From NCBI RefSeq assembly GCF_048553715.1, contig NZ_JBLZNC010000004.1:1-64000 (forward strand): a DNA stretch of 64,000 nucleotides, read 5' to 3'. Of the stretch, positions 9,123-17,790 are shown one piece after another. The DNA comes from Sagittula sp048553715 (lineage in GTDB: Bacteria > Pseudomonadota > Alphaproteobacteria > Rhodobacterales > Rhodobacteraceae). Numbering within the stretch: the first letter of the stretch is position 1; each line of letters begins with the position of its first letter. The notes beneath the pieces are model-generated. The model was not told the DNA's origin, made no database searches, and was given only the letters and a program-made list of their open reading frames with translations. Both the position numbers and the translations under genes were made by a program.

Positions 9123-9863
9123 TTAAAGGCGCGGGCTTACCGTCCGCTTAACGTTTAAAAATGTCCTCTTAAACAGGGCCCGGTTTGTCCTATGCATTGA
9201 TATGACGGGAAAAACCGTCGCCAGCATAAGCCGTAAATCAGACAGCGGTGTGCGGTGACGGGCGTACAGAAGATCCAGTTTTGCTTTCACCGGAATGCAG
9301 CGACGACAATACGTCAGCTCCGTCTCTTGTCCGGTTTCGCAATCGGCAAGAATGCGCGCCTCATGCGCGTGATACACAAGGCTTGCCAAGCCGGTAATAC
9401 CTGGCCGATCCTTTAGAACAGCGGCGTACAGATCAGGAAACATTTCCGTGTACCGTCGCAACGGGGGGCGCGGGCCCACAAACGACATGTCACCACGTAA
9501 CACGTTGAAAAGCTGAGGCAGTTCATCCAAGCGATGACGGCGCAGCCACCGCCCCGTCGGTGTGATCCGCCCGTTTTGATCACCTCCAGTGGCCCTCAAA
9601 GGCGTGTTGTCCACACGCATGGTGCGAAACTTATACAGGCGAAAACCGGTTTCCGGTGTCTTCATGCGTTCGGATACGTAGAAGACCGGCCGCCCCTCAC
9701 AGACCAAAATCAGCAAGGCGATCAACGCCATAAACGGAGACATAAGTACCAACAGGCCGACCCCATAAACGACGTCCAACATCCGCGTAAGGCGTTTCAT
9801 CCAAACGCGGCGGACCTTGATGTCGGTTCGTGGTAAACGATTTTCTAATGAGTCATAGGCCAT
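9123..9863 (-). CDS. Undecaprenyl-phosphate sugar-1-phosphate transferase (exopolysaccharide initiation)
   Basis: 246 residues from the ATG at 9863. The open frame extends further upstream into the divergent gene but that part lacks family features. It belongs to the bacterial sugar transferase family (WcaJ/EpsE/PssY type). These enzymes transfer a sugar phosphate to the lipid carrier in the inner membrane to start polysaccharide synthesis. A membrane segment at about residues 30-52 (VYGVGLLVLMSPFMALIALL) is followed by the family motifs KFRTM, RRHRLDELPQLFNVLRGDM and FVGPRPP. It is divergent from an export lipoprotein, which supports a role in exopolysaccharide production. Confidence 0.9.
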   Translation of the reverse strand: MAYDSLENRLPRTDIKVRRVWMKRLTRMLDVVYGVGLLVLMSPFMALIALLILVCEGRPVFYVSERMKTPETGFRLYKFRTMRVDNTPLRATGGDQNGRITPTGRWLRRHRLDELPQLFNVLRGDMSFVGPRPPLRRYTEMFPDLYAAVLKDRPGITGLASLVYHAHEARILADCETGQETELTYCRRCIPVKAKLDLLYARHRTPLSDLRLMLATVFPVISMHRTNRALFKRTFLNVKRTVSPRL

Positions 9864-9945
9864 GGTTACCCAGAGCTTTGGCAGATTTGACTTAATCACC
9901 TCTGAATTTTGCCAACGCAGCCTGAACTTTCTGGCGAGAGGCACA

Positions 9946-11046
9946 ATGAGAAGACCCTGGCCCCTTTTATTCGTTGCTTTCGCCTTTGCGTTGGCCGCGT
10001 GCAGTTTGCCGCGCGGCGCCGCGCTACACTCTGAAATCGTCAAAGCCGCGGCGGAAAACACCGGTGATTTCCAAGTGATCCCCGTCACACGAGCGAACGC
10101 AGAAGTTGTCGGCAACTGGGCCCAATCGACGCCGATCCACCGTTGGCCCACGCGCAATGACACTCAAGCCGCTGAAATTATCCGAACCGGAGACGTGTTG
10201 GATGTGACCGTCTGGGACAGCGCGGAAAACTCGCTGCTCACCAACCCCGGTGAAAGATACACCAAGATAAATGCTCTTAAAGTTGATGAACTTGGTTCTA
10301 TATTTCTGCCTTATGTCAACAAGATAGCTGTGCGCGGCCTGACGCCGGATGCCGCGCGTGGCAAGATCCAGAAACGTCTTGAACCCATCGTTCCCTCTGC
10401 GCAGGTGCAGGTTTCGCTGACCCAAGGGCGCGGCCATGCGGTTGAAATCGTCGGTGGCGTGAACAAGCCTGGCTCTTATCCAATTCCATCCCACACTTAC
10501 CGGATCCTCGGCCTCTTGGCCGACTCCGGGGGCATCACGCCCGATCTCCGCAATCCGCAAGTGCGTCTGATACGCGGCGGGCGAACCTACGAAATGTCGG
10601 CAAATGCGCTTATGTCCGATGGCCAGAGAAACGTTATTCTTTATCCAAAAGACAGCGTGATCGTGACGGAAGACAACCGCAGCTTTACCGCAATCGGCGC
10701 GTCAGGAATCGAGGATTTGATCTACTTTCCCAAGGATCGCCTAACCGGGATGGAGGCGCTTTCGCTGGTTGGCGGCCTATCGGATACGCGTGCCGATCCC
10801 GAAGGTCTGCTTGTCCTCCGAGACTATCCCAACGACATCGTAGGACGTGGCCCGACGCATTCGCAGGTGGTTTTCACCTTTGATTTGACGACGGCAGACG
10901 GCCTATTTGGCGCGCGCCATTTCGATATTCGCCCGGGGGATACAGTGCTTGCCACGGAAAGCCCTGTCTCAAACATGCGGACCATTCTAGGTCTGTTCGG
11001 GTCGACGCTTGGACTTGCGACGCAGACCTCCGCTGTAACCAATTAG
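9946..11046 (+). CDS. Polysaccharide export outer-membrane lipoprotein (Wza-like)
   Basis: 366 residues from the ATG at 9946 (GAGAGG upstream). The N-terminus is a lipoprotein signal with lipobox LAAC, so it is anchored in the outer membrane. A poly-export domain begins near residue 80 (IRTGDVLDVTVWDS) and is followed by SLBB-type segments (EIVGGVNKPGSYPIP, FTAIGASG). Wza-type proteins form the outer-membrane channel for capsule or exopolysaccharide. No co-polymerase (Wzc) or Wzx/Wzy gene is adjacent, so the remaining machinery must be elsewhere. The stop lies two bases from the convergent Smr gene. Confidence 0.88.
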   Translation: MRRPWPLLFVAFAFALAACSLPRGAALHSEIVKAAAENTGDFQVIPVTRANAEVVGNWAQSTPIHRWPTRNDTQAAEIIRTGDVLDVTVWDSAENSLLTNPGERYTKINALKVDELGSIFLPYVNKIAVRGLTPDAARGKIQKRLEPIVPSAQVQVSLTQGRGHAVEIVGGVNKPGSYPIPSHTYRILGLLADSGGITPDLRNPQVRLIRGGRTYEMSANALMSDGQRNVILYPKDSVIVTEDNRSFTAIGASGIEDLIYFPKDRLTGMEALSLVGGLSDTRADPEGLLVLRDYPNDIVGRGPTHSQVVFTFDLTTADGLFGARHFDIRPGDTVLATESPVSNMRTILGLFGSTLGLATQTSAVTN

Positions 11047-11048
11047 GG

Positions 11049-11648
11049 TCAGCGCCCGCGACGTAGGTACACGTAATAGGCACCGCTTCCACCGTGTTTC
11101 AGATGCGCCTCGGAGACTTGCAGGATCACCGAATTCAGCGGAGCCATGGTCAGCCACAAAGGCACCTGCTGTTTCAACACGCCACGGCGGCGCGGCGCGG
11201 GATCATACGGGTCCTGTGGGCTTCCCTTGCCGGTAATGACCAGAACCAGCCGATGACCTTTGCTTTGCGCCGTCATGATAAAACGGTTCAACGCCGGATG
11301 CGCCTGATTGAGGGTCATGCCATGCAAATCGATACGCGCGTCAGGCTTTAGTTTACCACGCTTCAGACGCTGAAAGGACTTGCTGTCCATGCGGACCGAG
11401 GACTGTCGCAAACGATCAGATGTTGTCTGCGGCGCCGCATAGCTCTGTGCAGCGGATAGTTTTTGACCGATGGTAAATTCAGACACGGGCGGTTCGGGAT
11501 CGGGGACTGCGCGCTTGGGCGCGCCATCCTGAATATCTGGTTTTGACGCAGCAGGCCGCAATTGGTGTGGCATCGGGTCTGCGTCCCGCGTCACCTGGCG
11601 CCACAGGTCCATCTCCTCAGCGCGCAAATGTCTGCGGCGACGGCTCAT
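11049..11648 (-). CDS. Smr domain protein
   Basis: 199 residues, start ATG at 11648 overlapping the mltA stop as ATGA. The C-terminal half is a Smr domain: the DLHGMTLNQAHPALNRFI motif, ITGKGSPQDP and HGGSGAYYVYLRR. Smr domains of this stand-alone type have DNA-nicking or RNA endonuclease activity in other bacteria. The N-terminal 80 residues are basic and probably disordered. Translation is probably coupled to mltA, a pairing usual in Rhodobacteraceae; whether the functions are linked is not known. Confidence 0.88.
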   Translation of the reverse strand: MSRRRRHLRAEEMDLWRQVTRDADPMPHQLRPAASKPDIQDGAPKRAVPDPEPPVSEFTIGQKLSAAQSYAAPQTTSDRLRQSSVRMDSKSFQRLKRGKLKPDARIDLHGMTLNQAHPALNRFIMTAQSKGHRLVLVITGKGSPQDPYDPAPRRRGVLKQQVPLWLTMAPLNSVILQVSEAHLKHGGSGAYYVYLRRGR

Positions 11649-12688
11649 TCTGCCCATTCCGGAAGCAAGGCATAGGCGCGTTGGATAGGCATCAAAACCA
11701 CCATTCGACCGGGGTCCTTCATACGACCGGCAATCCGCCCCGCCTGATCCCCTGTTCCGACAAAAACATCCGCCCGTTGCGCGCCTTTAATGGCAGAGCC
11801 GGTGTCCTGCGCGATCATCAAACGGTTTAGCGGGGCTTTGCCGGCCTTTTCGATCCAGACAGGGGCCCCCAGCGGCGTATATTTGGGATCAACCGCGATC
11901 GACCGCATGGCGGTGATTGATCGGTTCATTGCCCCCAGCGGCCCCTTGTCCGAAGGCACCTCGCTCACCTCACGGAAGAAGACGTAGCCGTTGTTATGAA
12001 ACAGCAATTCACGCCCTTCGCCGGGATTTCTACGGACCCAACTTTTAATCACATCCGCCGATACCTGATGTGACTCGTAGATCCCCCGCCGCACCATTTC
12101 TTGTCCGACCGAGCGGTAGCGATGCCCGTTAAACCCCCCGTAACCCACCCGCAGGGTCCGCCCATCCGGGAAACGGATGCGGCCAGACCCTTGGATCTGC
12201 AAGAAAAACAATTCGACCGGATCATCAACCCAGGCAATTTCCAGCCCGCGGTTTTCCATCACACCAGAGGTCAGGATATCGCGCCGCGTCAACCAGGGGC
12301 GATTGGTGCGCGCTTCTGGCGGCATGCTGTAGACCGGATAGCGGTATCGGGTCGTGCGCACCGGAGAGCCATCGAGTTCCGGTTCGAAATACCCGGTAAA
12401 CAGCGCGTCCTCTGCACCATCACTGATCAAGACAGGACGGAAAAACAGTTCAAAGAAGTCACGGGCATTCTTGGCTTCATGGGCCACGTGGCACAGGGTG
12501 CGCCAATCGGGGTCGTCGAAATCGTGACAGGTGTTGCGAAAAACATCGAGCGCAGAATGATGATCATCCTGCGCCCATCCGTTCAAATCGTCGAACCCGA
12601 GAATGGCATAGCCGATCTCAGGCGCATCCTGCGCCGTGCCGGTCATCGGCCAAAAGGCCAGACAAAGCGCAAGAGCATGCCGGATCAT
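11645..12688 (-). CDS. mltA: Membrane-bound lytic murein transglycosylase A
   Basis: 347 residues from the ATG at 12688, which overlaps the stop of the Tim44-like gene as ATGA. A signal peptide (MIRHALALCLAFWPMTGTAQ) sends it to the periplasm; no lipobox cysteine is seen. MltA cleaves glycan strands of peptidoglycan to 1,6-anhydro products. The conserved features FTGYFEPELDGS, IQGSGRIRFPDG and the C-terminal 3D region (AQDTGSAIKGAQRADVFVG) with catalytic-type Asp residues are present. Confidence 0.92.
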   Translation of the reverse strand: MIRHALALCLAFWPMTGTAQDAPEIGYAILGFDDLNGWAQDDHHSALDVFRNTCHDFDDPDWRTLCHVAHEAKNARDFFELFFRPVLISDGAEDALFTGYFEPELDGSPVRTTRYRYPVYSMPPEARTNRPWLTRRDILTSGVMENRGLEIAWVDDPVELFFLQIQGSGRIRFPDGRTLRVGYGGFNGHRYRSVGQEMVRRGIYESHQVSADVIKSWVRRNPGEGRELLFHNNGYVFFREVSEVPSDKGPLGAMNRSITAMRSIAVDPKYTPLGAPVWIEKAGKAPLNRLMIAQDTGSAIKGAQRADVFVGTGDQAGRIAGRMKDPGRMVVLMPIQRAYALLPEWAE

Positions 12689-13344
12689 TCGTCCGTGGCG
12701 ACCAGTTGCCAGTTGGGATCGTTGCTGCCCATGACGCGGGCGTAGGTCCACACGTCTTTTTGGCGTTTGACCGCCGTGGGAGAGCCTTCGACCACGTTGC
12801 CCTCGGCGTCTTTGACAACAGATGTCAGTTCACCAACATGGCGCACGGTGATCTCGGCTGTTCTGGTCGCAGGATCAAAGGTCGCATCGCTCAGCCCCAG
12901 CTCGCGAACGCCGACAAACTGTGCCTCGATGGTCAGACCTTGGGCCTCACGCTGGGCAACTACATCCGAGAACGTGTCATACACATCATCCGCAAGGAAC
13001 GGCTTCAAATCCGCGATGTCGCCGCGCTCGAATCCCATGAGGATCATCTCATAGGCACCGCGCGCGCCCGACAGGAATTCGGACACGGAAAAGCTCGGCT
13101 CGATGCGCTTCATCTCTGCCAGCGCCTCGGCGGCAGGGCTGTTTTCTGCGACGTGGTCCACGATGTCGTGGTCGGGCCCGCCTTCGATCACTTCAAAATC
13201 GCGGCGTGTGGCCGGTTCGGGTGCGTTCACCTGCGCAGGCGGCTGTTCAAAGCCCTCGCGTGTGCCCAGAACGCTGCGCAATCTGAGAACGAGGAACACA
13301 ACAATCCCACCCAGAATGAGCAGTTGGAGAAGTGAACTTTGCAT
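12685..13344 (-). CDS. Tim44-like domain membrane protein
   Basis: 219 residues from the ATG at 13344. One N-terminal membrane helix (LLQLLILGGIVVFLVLRLRS) is followed by a linker rich in Pro and Ala and a Tim44/Tim44-like C-terminal domain from about residue 75 (FSVSEFLSGARGAYEMILMGFERGD through VWTYARVMGSNDPNWQLVATDE). Bacterial homologues resemble the membrane-anchored import-motor protein of mitochondria, but their role in bacteria is not settled. It heads the Tim44-mltA-smr operon and is divergent from fxsA and secB. Confidence 0.88.
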   Translation of the reverse strand: MQSSLLQLLILGGIVVFLVLRLRSVLGTREGFEQPPAQVNAPEPATRRDFEVIEGGPDHDIVDHVAENSPAAEALAEMKRIEPSFSVSEFLSGARGAYEMILMGFERGDIADLKPFLADDVYDTFSDVVAQREAQGLTIEAQFVGVRELGLSDATFDPATRTAEITVRHVGELTSVVKDAEGNVVEGSPTAVKRQKDVWTYARVMGSNDPNWQLVATDE

Positions 13345-13471
13345 CAAGGCCTCGCCGGTCTTTGGTTGGAAACTTTCGGTTCGGATACCTATGTAGGTGA
13401 CGTGCCTGAACAAGTCCACTGTACCGGACACCCCGGAACGGCCGGCGGGCACAACAAACGGAGGATTTACC

Positions 13472-13978
13472 ATGTGGCTGTTTCTGGCATTCCTGCTGGT
13501 GCCGCTGATCGAAATCGGGCTTTTCATTCAGGTTGGTGGGCTGATTGGCCTGTGGCCGACCCTCGCGATTGTGATCCTGACGGCAATGCTGGGCACGTGG
13601 TTGGTGCGACAGCAGGGCGCACGGGCCATGAATGACTTGCGCGGCAGCTTTTCGCGGCTCGAAGATCCCAGCCAGCCACTAGCGCATGGTGCCATGATCC
13701 TGCTGTCCGGCGCGCTTTTGCTGACACCGGGCTTTTTTACCGACGCTGTCGGCTTTGCCCTGCTAGCCCCGCCGATCCGCATCGCGATCATGCGGCAATT
13801 GGGAAAACGCGTAAAAGTCGCGCGATTTGATATGGGCGGCGGCTTTCAGGACCCCCGCCAGCAGCGTCCGTCGCATAGCGGTGGCGACGTGATCGACGGG
13901 GAATACACCGAGGAACTCCAAGACACGTCACCACCAAAATCCCCGACACACCCCGGTTCCGGCTGGACCCGTCACTGA
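13472..13978 (+). CDS. fxsA: FxsA family membrane protein
   Basis: 168 residues from the ATG at 13472, preceded by GGAGG. The protein starts with membrane helices (WLFLAFLLVPLIEIGLFI and a second around LWPTLAIVILTAMLGTWLVR), then the conserved LSGALLLTPGFFTDAVGF segment. The C-terminus is soluble and charged. E. coli FxsA relieves exclusion of phage T7 in F-carrying cells when overproduced; the physiological role is unknown. The position between Tim44-like and secB is conserved in related genomes. Confidence 0.88.
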   Translation: MWLFLAFLLVPLIEIGLFIQVGGLIGLWPTLAIVILTAMLGTWLVRQQGARAMNDLRGSFSRLEDPSQPLAHGAMILLSGALLLTPGFFTDAVGFALLAPPIRIAIMRQLGKRVKVARFDMGGGFQDPRQQRPSHSGGDVIDGEYTEELQDTSPPKSPTHPGSGWTRH

Positions 13979-14075
13979 TCGGTCGAGCGGCGCGCGCCCC
14001 TGACAAGCATTGAGCGCCGCCGCCGCGCCTGCTATTCCCCACACGAACCGAATTTTTCTCAACCGGAGACGACAC

Positions 14076-14567
14076 ATGGCAGAGACCAACGGCGGCGCAC
14101 CGACACCGCAACAACCGCCTAAAATGAACGTACTGGCGCAATTCATCCGCGACATGTCGTTCGAAAATATTCTGGCGCAAAAGGGCGTGAATGGCGAAGT
14201 TCAGCCCGACGTCTCCGTTCAGGTCAACCTCGACGCCAAAAAACGTTCGACCGAAGGCCAGTACGAAGTACTGATGAAGCTGAAAGTTGAATCCAAATCG
14301 AAATCCAACGACAGCGTTCTGTTCCTGCTGGAGCTCGACTATGTCGGTGTTTTCCAGATCGACAACGTGCCCGAGGATCAGCTGCACCCGTTCCTTCTGA
14401 TCGAATGCCCGCGCATGCTGTTCCCGTTTGTGCGTCGCATCGTATCGGATGTGACCCGCGACGGTGGCTTCCCACCGCTGAACCTGGAAACCATTGATTT
14501 CCTTGCGCTCTACCGTGCAGAACTACAGCGCCGCGCGTCCGAACAGCAGCCGGTCGGCACGGCCTGA
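14076..14567 (+). CDS. secB: Protein-export chaperone SecB
   Basis: 163 residues from the ATG at 14076. SecB is a tetrameric cytosolic chaperone that keeps precursor proteins unfolded and hands them to SecA. The family core is clear: LAQFIRDMSFENI, VSVQVNLDAKK, YEVLMKLKVESK, FLLELDYVGVFQI and ECPRMLFPFVRRIVSD followed by GGFPPLNLETIDF. It ends ten bases before the convergent dnaQ stop. Confidence 0.95.
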   Translation: MAETNGGAPTPQQPPKMNVLAQFIRDMSFENILAQKGVNGEVQPDVSVQVNLDAKKRSTEGQYEVLMKLKVESKSKSNDSVLFLLELDYVGVFQIDNVPEDQLHPFLLIECPRMLFPFVRRIVSDVTRDGGFPPLNLETIDFLALYRAELQRRASEQQPVGTA

Positions 14568-14577
14568 TAAAGCGCGC

Positions 14578-15309
14578 TCAGGTCTTGGACCAGAGCGCAG
14601 CTTCACCAAGTTTCTCGACAAAGGCGGCGTGAGCCGCCTTTTCCGTTTCCGTTATCCGCGACGGCAAAGGGCTCGGACGTGGCGAAGGTCGCCAAGATGT
14701 CTGGACGTCACTGCCTGTGTTGCTTTCCTGAACCGCGCTGAGACCGAAATCAGGTTGCTTGCCCCCGATCAGCTCCAGATACACTTCGGCAAGAATTTCC
14801 GAGTCGAGCAATGCGCCGTGAAGCGTTCGCGCGGTGTTATCGATTGCGAAACGGCGACACAGCGCGTCCAACGTGGCAGGGGAGCCGGGAAACTTGCGCC
14901 GCGCCATGCCCAAAGTGTCGATCGCGATGTCATTGGGCAAGAGCCGTCGCTTGGCCCAGCCCAGCTCAGCGTTCAGAAACTTCATATCAAAGCTGGCATT
15001 GTGAATAACCAGCTTGGCGCCCTGCCCCACAAATTCCAGAAAATCATCTGCAATATCTGCGAACAGCGGCTTATCCTTCAGCGTGACCTCACCTGCCTGC
15101 GCCGGTCGCGGCGTTGACAAAAGGTCCGGTCCGATGCCGTGAACGCCGAAAGCTTCATCCGGCATTCCGCGTTCAGGGTTAATATATTGGTGATATGTCT
15201 TACCGGTGGGCATGTGGTTGAACAGCTCAACTGCGCCGATTTCGACGATGCGATCGCCGTCATTCGGGTCAAATCCGGTGGTTTCCGTATCAAGCACGAT
15301 TTCACGCAT
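14578..15309 (-). CDS. dnaQ: DNA polymerase III epsilon subunit (3'-5' proofreading exonuclease)
   Basis: 243 residues. DnaQ is the proofreading exonuclease of the replicative polymerase. All three exonuclease motifs are visible: ExoI DTETTG with Asp7 and Glu9, ExoII HNASFDMKFL, and ExoIII LHGALLDSEILAEVYL. The C-terminal tail should bind the alpha subunit. The start overlaps the end of coaE by 8 bases. The dnaQ-coaE-aroE-maf block lies beside the chromosomal origin in Caulobacter and its relatives. Confidence 0.95.
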   Translation of the reverse strand: MREIVLDTETTGFDPNDGDRIVEIGAVELFNHMPTGKTYHQYINPERGMPDEAFGVHGIGPDLLSTPRPAQAGEVTLKDKPLFADIADDFLEFVGQGAKLVIHNASFDMKFLNAELGWAKRRLLPNDIAIDTLGMARRKFPGSPATLDALCRRFAIDNTARTLHGALLDSEILAEVYLELIGGKQPDFGLSAVQESNTGSDVQTSWRPSPRPSPLPSRITETEKAAHAAFVEKLGEAALWSKT

Positions 15310-15895
15310 GAGGTGTCACCTTTTGTATGTCAGCGAGGATAGCTGTGACTTGACGTTGGGCCTCGTCAAAGCTTTCCGTTTCGATAACCCAGTCGGCCCG
15401 AGCGCATTTTTCCGAATTCGGCATCTGTCGGCTCAGGATACGGGAAATGTCAGCTTCATTCATTGTCCCGCGTGCGAGGATACGCGAGATTTGCGTTTCA
15501 CGTGAAACGTTTACACAGGCCACGCCGTCCATGTCGACCTCCGCCCCTGTTTCATACAAAAGGGGAATATCGAACACACCGATCTTGTCAGGATTGTCCG
15601 CCATAAACGCGCCCCTGCTTGCCTGTACGAGCGGATGAACAACAGCTTCAACCTTGGCAAGGAGCGTATCATCACTTGCCAAAGCGGCACGTAACGCACC
15701 TCGATCCACTGCATTTTCGACAACGATTTGGGGACACAATTCCCCCAAAGGTGCGACCGCCGCACCGCCCTGGGCGTATAAGGCGTGGACGGTTGCATCT
15801 GCATCCCAGACGACACAGCCCTGCGCCGCAAACATTTCCGCTGTCGTGGACTTTCCCATGCCCATCGAGCCGGTCAATCCCAACCGATACTTCAT
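15302..15895 (-). CDS. coaE: Dephospho-CoA kinase
   Basis: 197 residues. CoaE phosphorylates the 3' hydroxyl of dephospho-CoA, the last step of coenzyme A synthesis. The P-loop GSMGMGKST is at residues 9-17, with DADATVHALYAQGG and FDIPLLYETGAE as further family motifs. The codons for NVSRET contain a parS-type palindrome at 15494-15509. The stop overlaps dnaQ and the start overlaps the aroE stop, so the block is an operon. Confidence 0.93.
   Translation of the reverse strand: MKYRLGLTGSMGMGKSTTAEMFAAQGCVVWDADATVHALYAQGGAAVAPLGELCPQIVVENAVDRGALRAALASDDTLLAKVEAVVHPLVQASRGAFMADNPDKIGVFDIPLLYETGAEVDMDGVACVNVSRETQISRILARGTMNEADISRILSRQMPNSEKCARADWVIETESFDEAQRQVTAILADIQKVTPHA
15494..15509. other. 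parS: parS-type site in coaE
   Basis: CGTTTCACGTGAAACG keeps the 14-base core GTTTCACGTGAAAC and differs from the consensus only in the outermost base pair, remaining a perfect palindrome. It lies in coaE on the left side of the candidate origin, so ParB sites flank the gap on both sides. Confidence 0.8.
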
Positions 15896-16725
15896 GCCAA
15901 AACAGCAGCGCGTGTGGCTTCGTCGATCTCAGGACGCAGGCCGAACCAGCGTTCAAACCCCGGAACCGCTTGGTGCAGCAACATGCCCAAGCCGTCTACA
16001 ACCGTGCAACCCGCCTCTTCAGCTTCACGCAAAAGGCGTGTTTGTAGGGGTGTATACACAAGGTCAGTCACTACCATATTCGGTGTCAAACCATCAAGCG
16101 GCACCCGAAATTCCGGCTTTCCTGTCATCCCAAGGGAGCTTGTGTTCACGACGGTTGCGCAATCTTCGATGATATTTCCGCCTTGAACCCAGTCATGAAC
16201 TTTGACGGCATCACCGAATTCCGCTGCCAGATGCTCCGCTCTTTCACGCGTCCGATTGGTGAGGCGGATTTCAGGAACACCAGCGTCGAGCAGAGATGCC
16301 AAAACTGCGCGCGCCGCGCCCCCCGCACCAAACACGGCCGCCGGTCCGCTGTCTGGTGCCCAATCTGGCGCACCTTGCCGCAAATTCTCCGTGAACCCAT
16401 AACCGTCTGTATTGTCGGCGTGGATCGTGCCATCCTCTTGGAACACCAGCGTATTTGCGGCACCGATCAAACGGGCCCGGTCTGTGCTGTGATCTGCGAT
16501 CTCCAAAACGCGTTCCTTGTGCGGAATCGTCACGTTCAAACCAACGAATCCCAAGTCAAACATGCCCCGCAAAGCAGATTCCAAGGCGTCCGGAGCGATA
16601 TCCATAGGAATGTAATGGCCAGCGATCTCGTAGGTTGCCAACCAATGGGCAAACAGGCGGGGCGACCGAGAATGTGCGATCGGTGACCCGATGACTCCCG
16701 CAAGAGGGATGCGCTTCATGCTCAT
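15892..16725 (-). CDS. aroE: Shikimate dehydrogenase
   Basis: 277 residues. AroE reduces 3-dehydroshikimate to shikimate with NADPH in aromatic amino acid synthesis. The substrate-binding region GSPIAHSRSPRLF, the catalytic-lysine motif NVTIPHK and the Rossmann motif GAGGAARAVLASL are all present. The ATG at 16725 overlaps the maf stop as ATGA; a second in-frame ATG at 16719 is also possible. Confidence 0.94.
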   Translation of the reverse strand: MSMKRIPLAGVIGSPIAHSRSPRLFAHWLATYEIAGHYIPMDIAPDALESALRGMFDLGFVGLNVTIPHKERVLEIADHSTDRARLIGAANTLVFQEDGTIHADNTDGYGFTENLRQGAPDWAPDSGPAAVFGAGGAARAVLASLLDAGVPEIRLTNRTRERAEHLAAEFGDAVKVHDWVQGGNIIEDCATVVNTSSLGMTGKPEFRVPLDGLTPNMVVTDLVYTPLQTRLLREAEEAGCTVVDGLGMLLHQAVPGFERWFGLRPEIDEATRAAVLA

Positions 16726-17321
16726 GCGGGTATCTCCCCTCGCAGTGAAAGATAGTTCAACAGCTCTAACAATGGCAAACCGAGGATCGTAAAGTGATCG
16801 CCTTGAACGTGTGCAAACAGACGCACACCCTCGGCCTCAAGCTTATACCCGCCAACAGATGTACCGACATCAGGCCAGTTCCGGTCCAAATAACTGTCTA
16901 AGTAATCATCTGAGAACTGGCGCATCGTCAATCTGGCGATCCCGACGTGTCGCCAAACAGGCTTGGCATCTTCGTAAATGACTGCCGCAGACATTAACCG
17001 ATGGGTTTTACCACGCAATGAGAGCAACTGTGCCCGCGCATCTGCGCGCGATTGTGGTTTGGAAAGCAAAGTACGATCAACCTCGAGCACTTGGTCACAT
17101 CCAAGCACAAGACCACCCGGGGCCTTCGACGATATTTTGCGTGCCTTCGCCTCTGCTAACGTATCCGCAATATCTCTGGGCGAGGCTTCTTCTAGAATCA
17201 GCGATTCTTTGATCGCCTCTTCGTCGATGGCAGCAGACACAGTTTTTACGCGTAGGCCCGCCGATTCCAGCATTTGGCGCCGGATCGAAGAGGCAGAAGC
17301 GAGAGTCAAGTCCACTTTCAT
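16722..17321 (-). CDS. maf: Maf family nucleotide pyrophosphatase
   Basis: 199 residues from the ATG at 17321. Maf proteins hydrolyse non-canonical or pyrimidine nucleoside triphosphates and are linked to septum inhibition. The N-terminal LASASSIRRQML and the VLGCDQVLEVD and WPDVGTSVGGYKLEAEG motifs fit the family. It is the first gene of the leftward dnaQ operon and borders the AT-rich gap at 17.3-17.8 kb, as maf-type genes do near alphaproteobacterial origins. Confidence 0.92.
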   Translation of the reverse strand: MKVDLTLASASSIRRQMLESAGLRVKTVSAAIDEEAIKESLILEEASPRDIADTLAEAKARKISSKAPGGLVLGCDQVLEVDRTLLSKPQSRADARAQLLSLRGKTHRLMSAAVIYEDAKPVWRHVGIARLTMRQFSDDYLDSYLDRNWPDVGTSVGGYKLEAEGVRLFAHVQGDHFTILGLPLLELLNYLSLRGEIPA

Positions 17322-17547
17322 GTGGGTAAGTCTTTGTATAAGCGCATGGGTTTTCCTGCGGATGGTTCTGCGGAAAAAGCACCAGACATGCAAGCTTGTG
17401 CAAGACTCAGCGGTTTATCGAACCGTTCAGACAAGCTGTCCGTTTGTGTACTTTGAAAACTAAGGTCATCTGGAAAACTTGGTCTGATCCGCCCTGCCAA
17501 CAGAGTTTTTCATAGAAATTTTTTCAGATCCCGACCTCATAACACTC

Positions 17548-17597
17548 TGAAAAATATAATGAATTTTGAAATCGGTAAATATATATCGAAAAAAGTA
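17548..17597. other. AT-rich tract, possible DNA unwinding element
   Basis: About 50 bases made almost wholly of A and T (including AAAAATATAATGAATTTTGA and TAAATATATATCG) in an otherwise GC-rich chromosome. It is immediately followed by the DnaA-box-like sequences, the arrangement expected in a bacterial origin. It could instead simply be promoter DNA for rho or maf. Confidence 0.4.
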
Positions 17598-17774
17598 CCC
17601 ATAGTTATCCAGATGATTGATATGTGTTGAGAACCCTGTCGGCATGTGAAGAATCCACAGGCTCCCGCCTCCCTAAAATCACCTAAAACCTATTTTCTTT
17701 CTTTTAATTTTACTGAGAAGAGCCTCGCGAACTTGATCATTGACGCAAGACTGACGGCGCTTTAATTCAGGATC

Positions 17775-17790
17775 GTTCCTGTTCTGGAAC
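17775..17790. promoter_or_regulatory. Inverted repeat upstream of rho
   Basis: GTTCCTGTTCTGGAAC is a palindrome with 5-base arms and a 6-base spacer, about 58 bases before the rho start. It could be an operator or a small hairpin in the rho leader. It does not match the alphaproteobacterial LexA direct repeat (GTTC, seven bases, GTTC). Confidence 0.3.

Noticed and set aside
10024..10560. 178-codon minus-strand frame inside the Wza-like gene
   Set aside because: Overlaps the polysaccharide-export domain, which has clear family motifs on the plus strand.
17775..17790. LexA box upstream of rho
   Set aside because: The alphaproteobacterial LexA site is the direct repeat GTTC-N7-GTTC; here the repeat is inverted with a different spacing.
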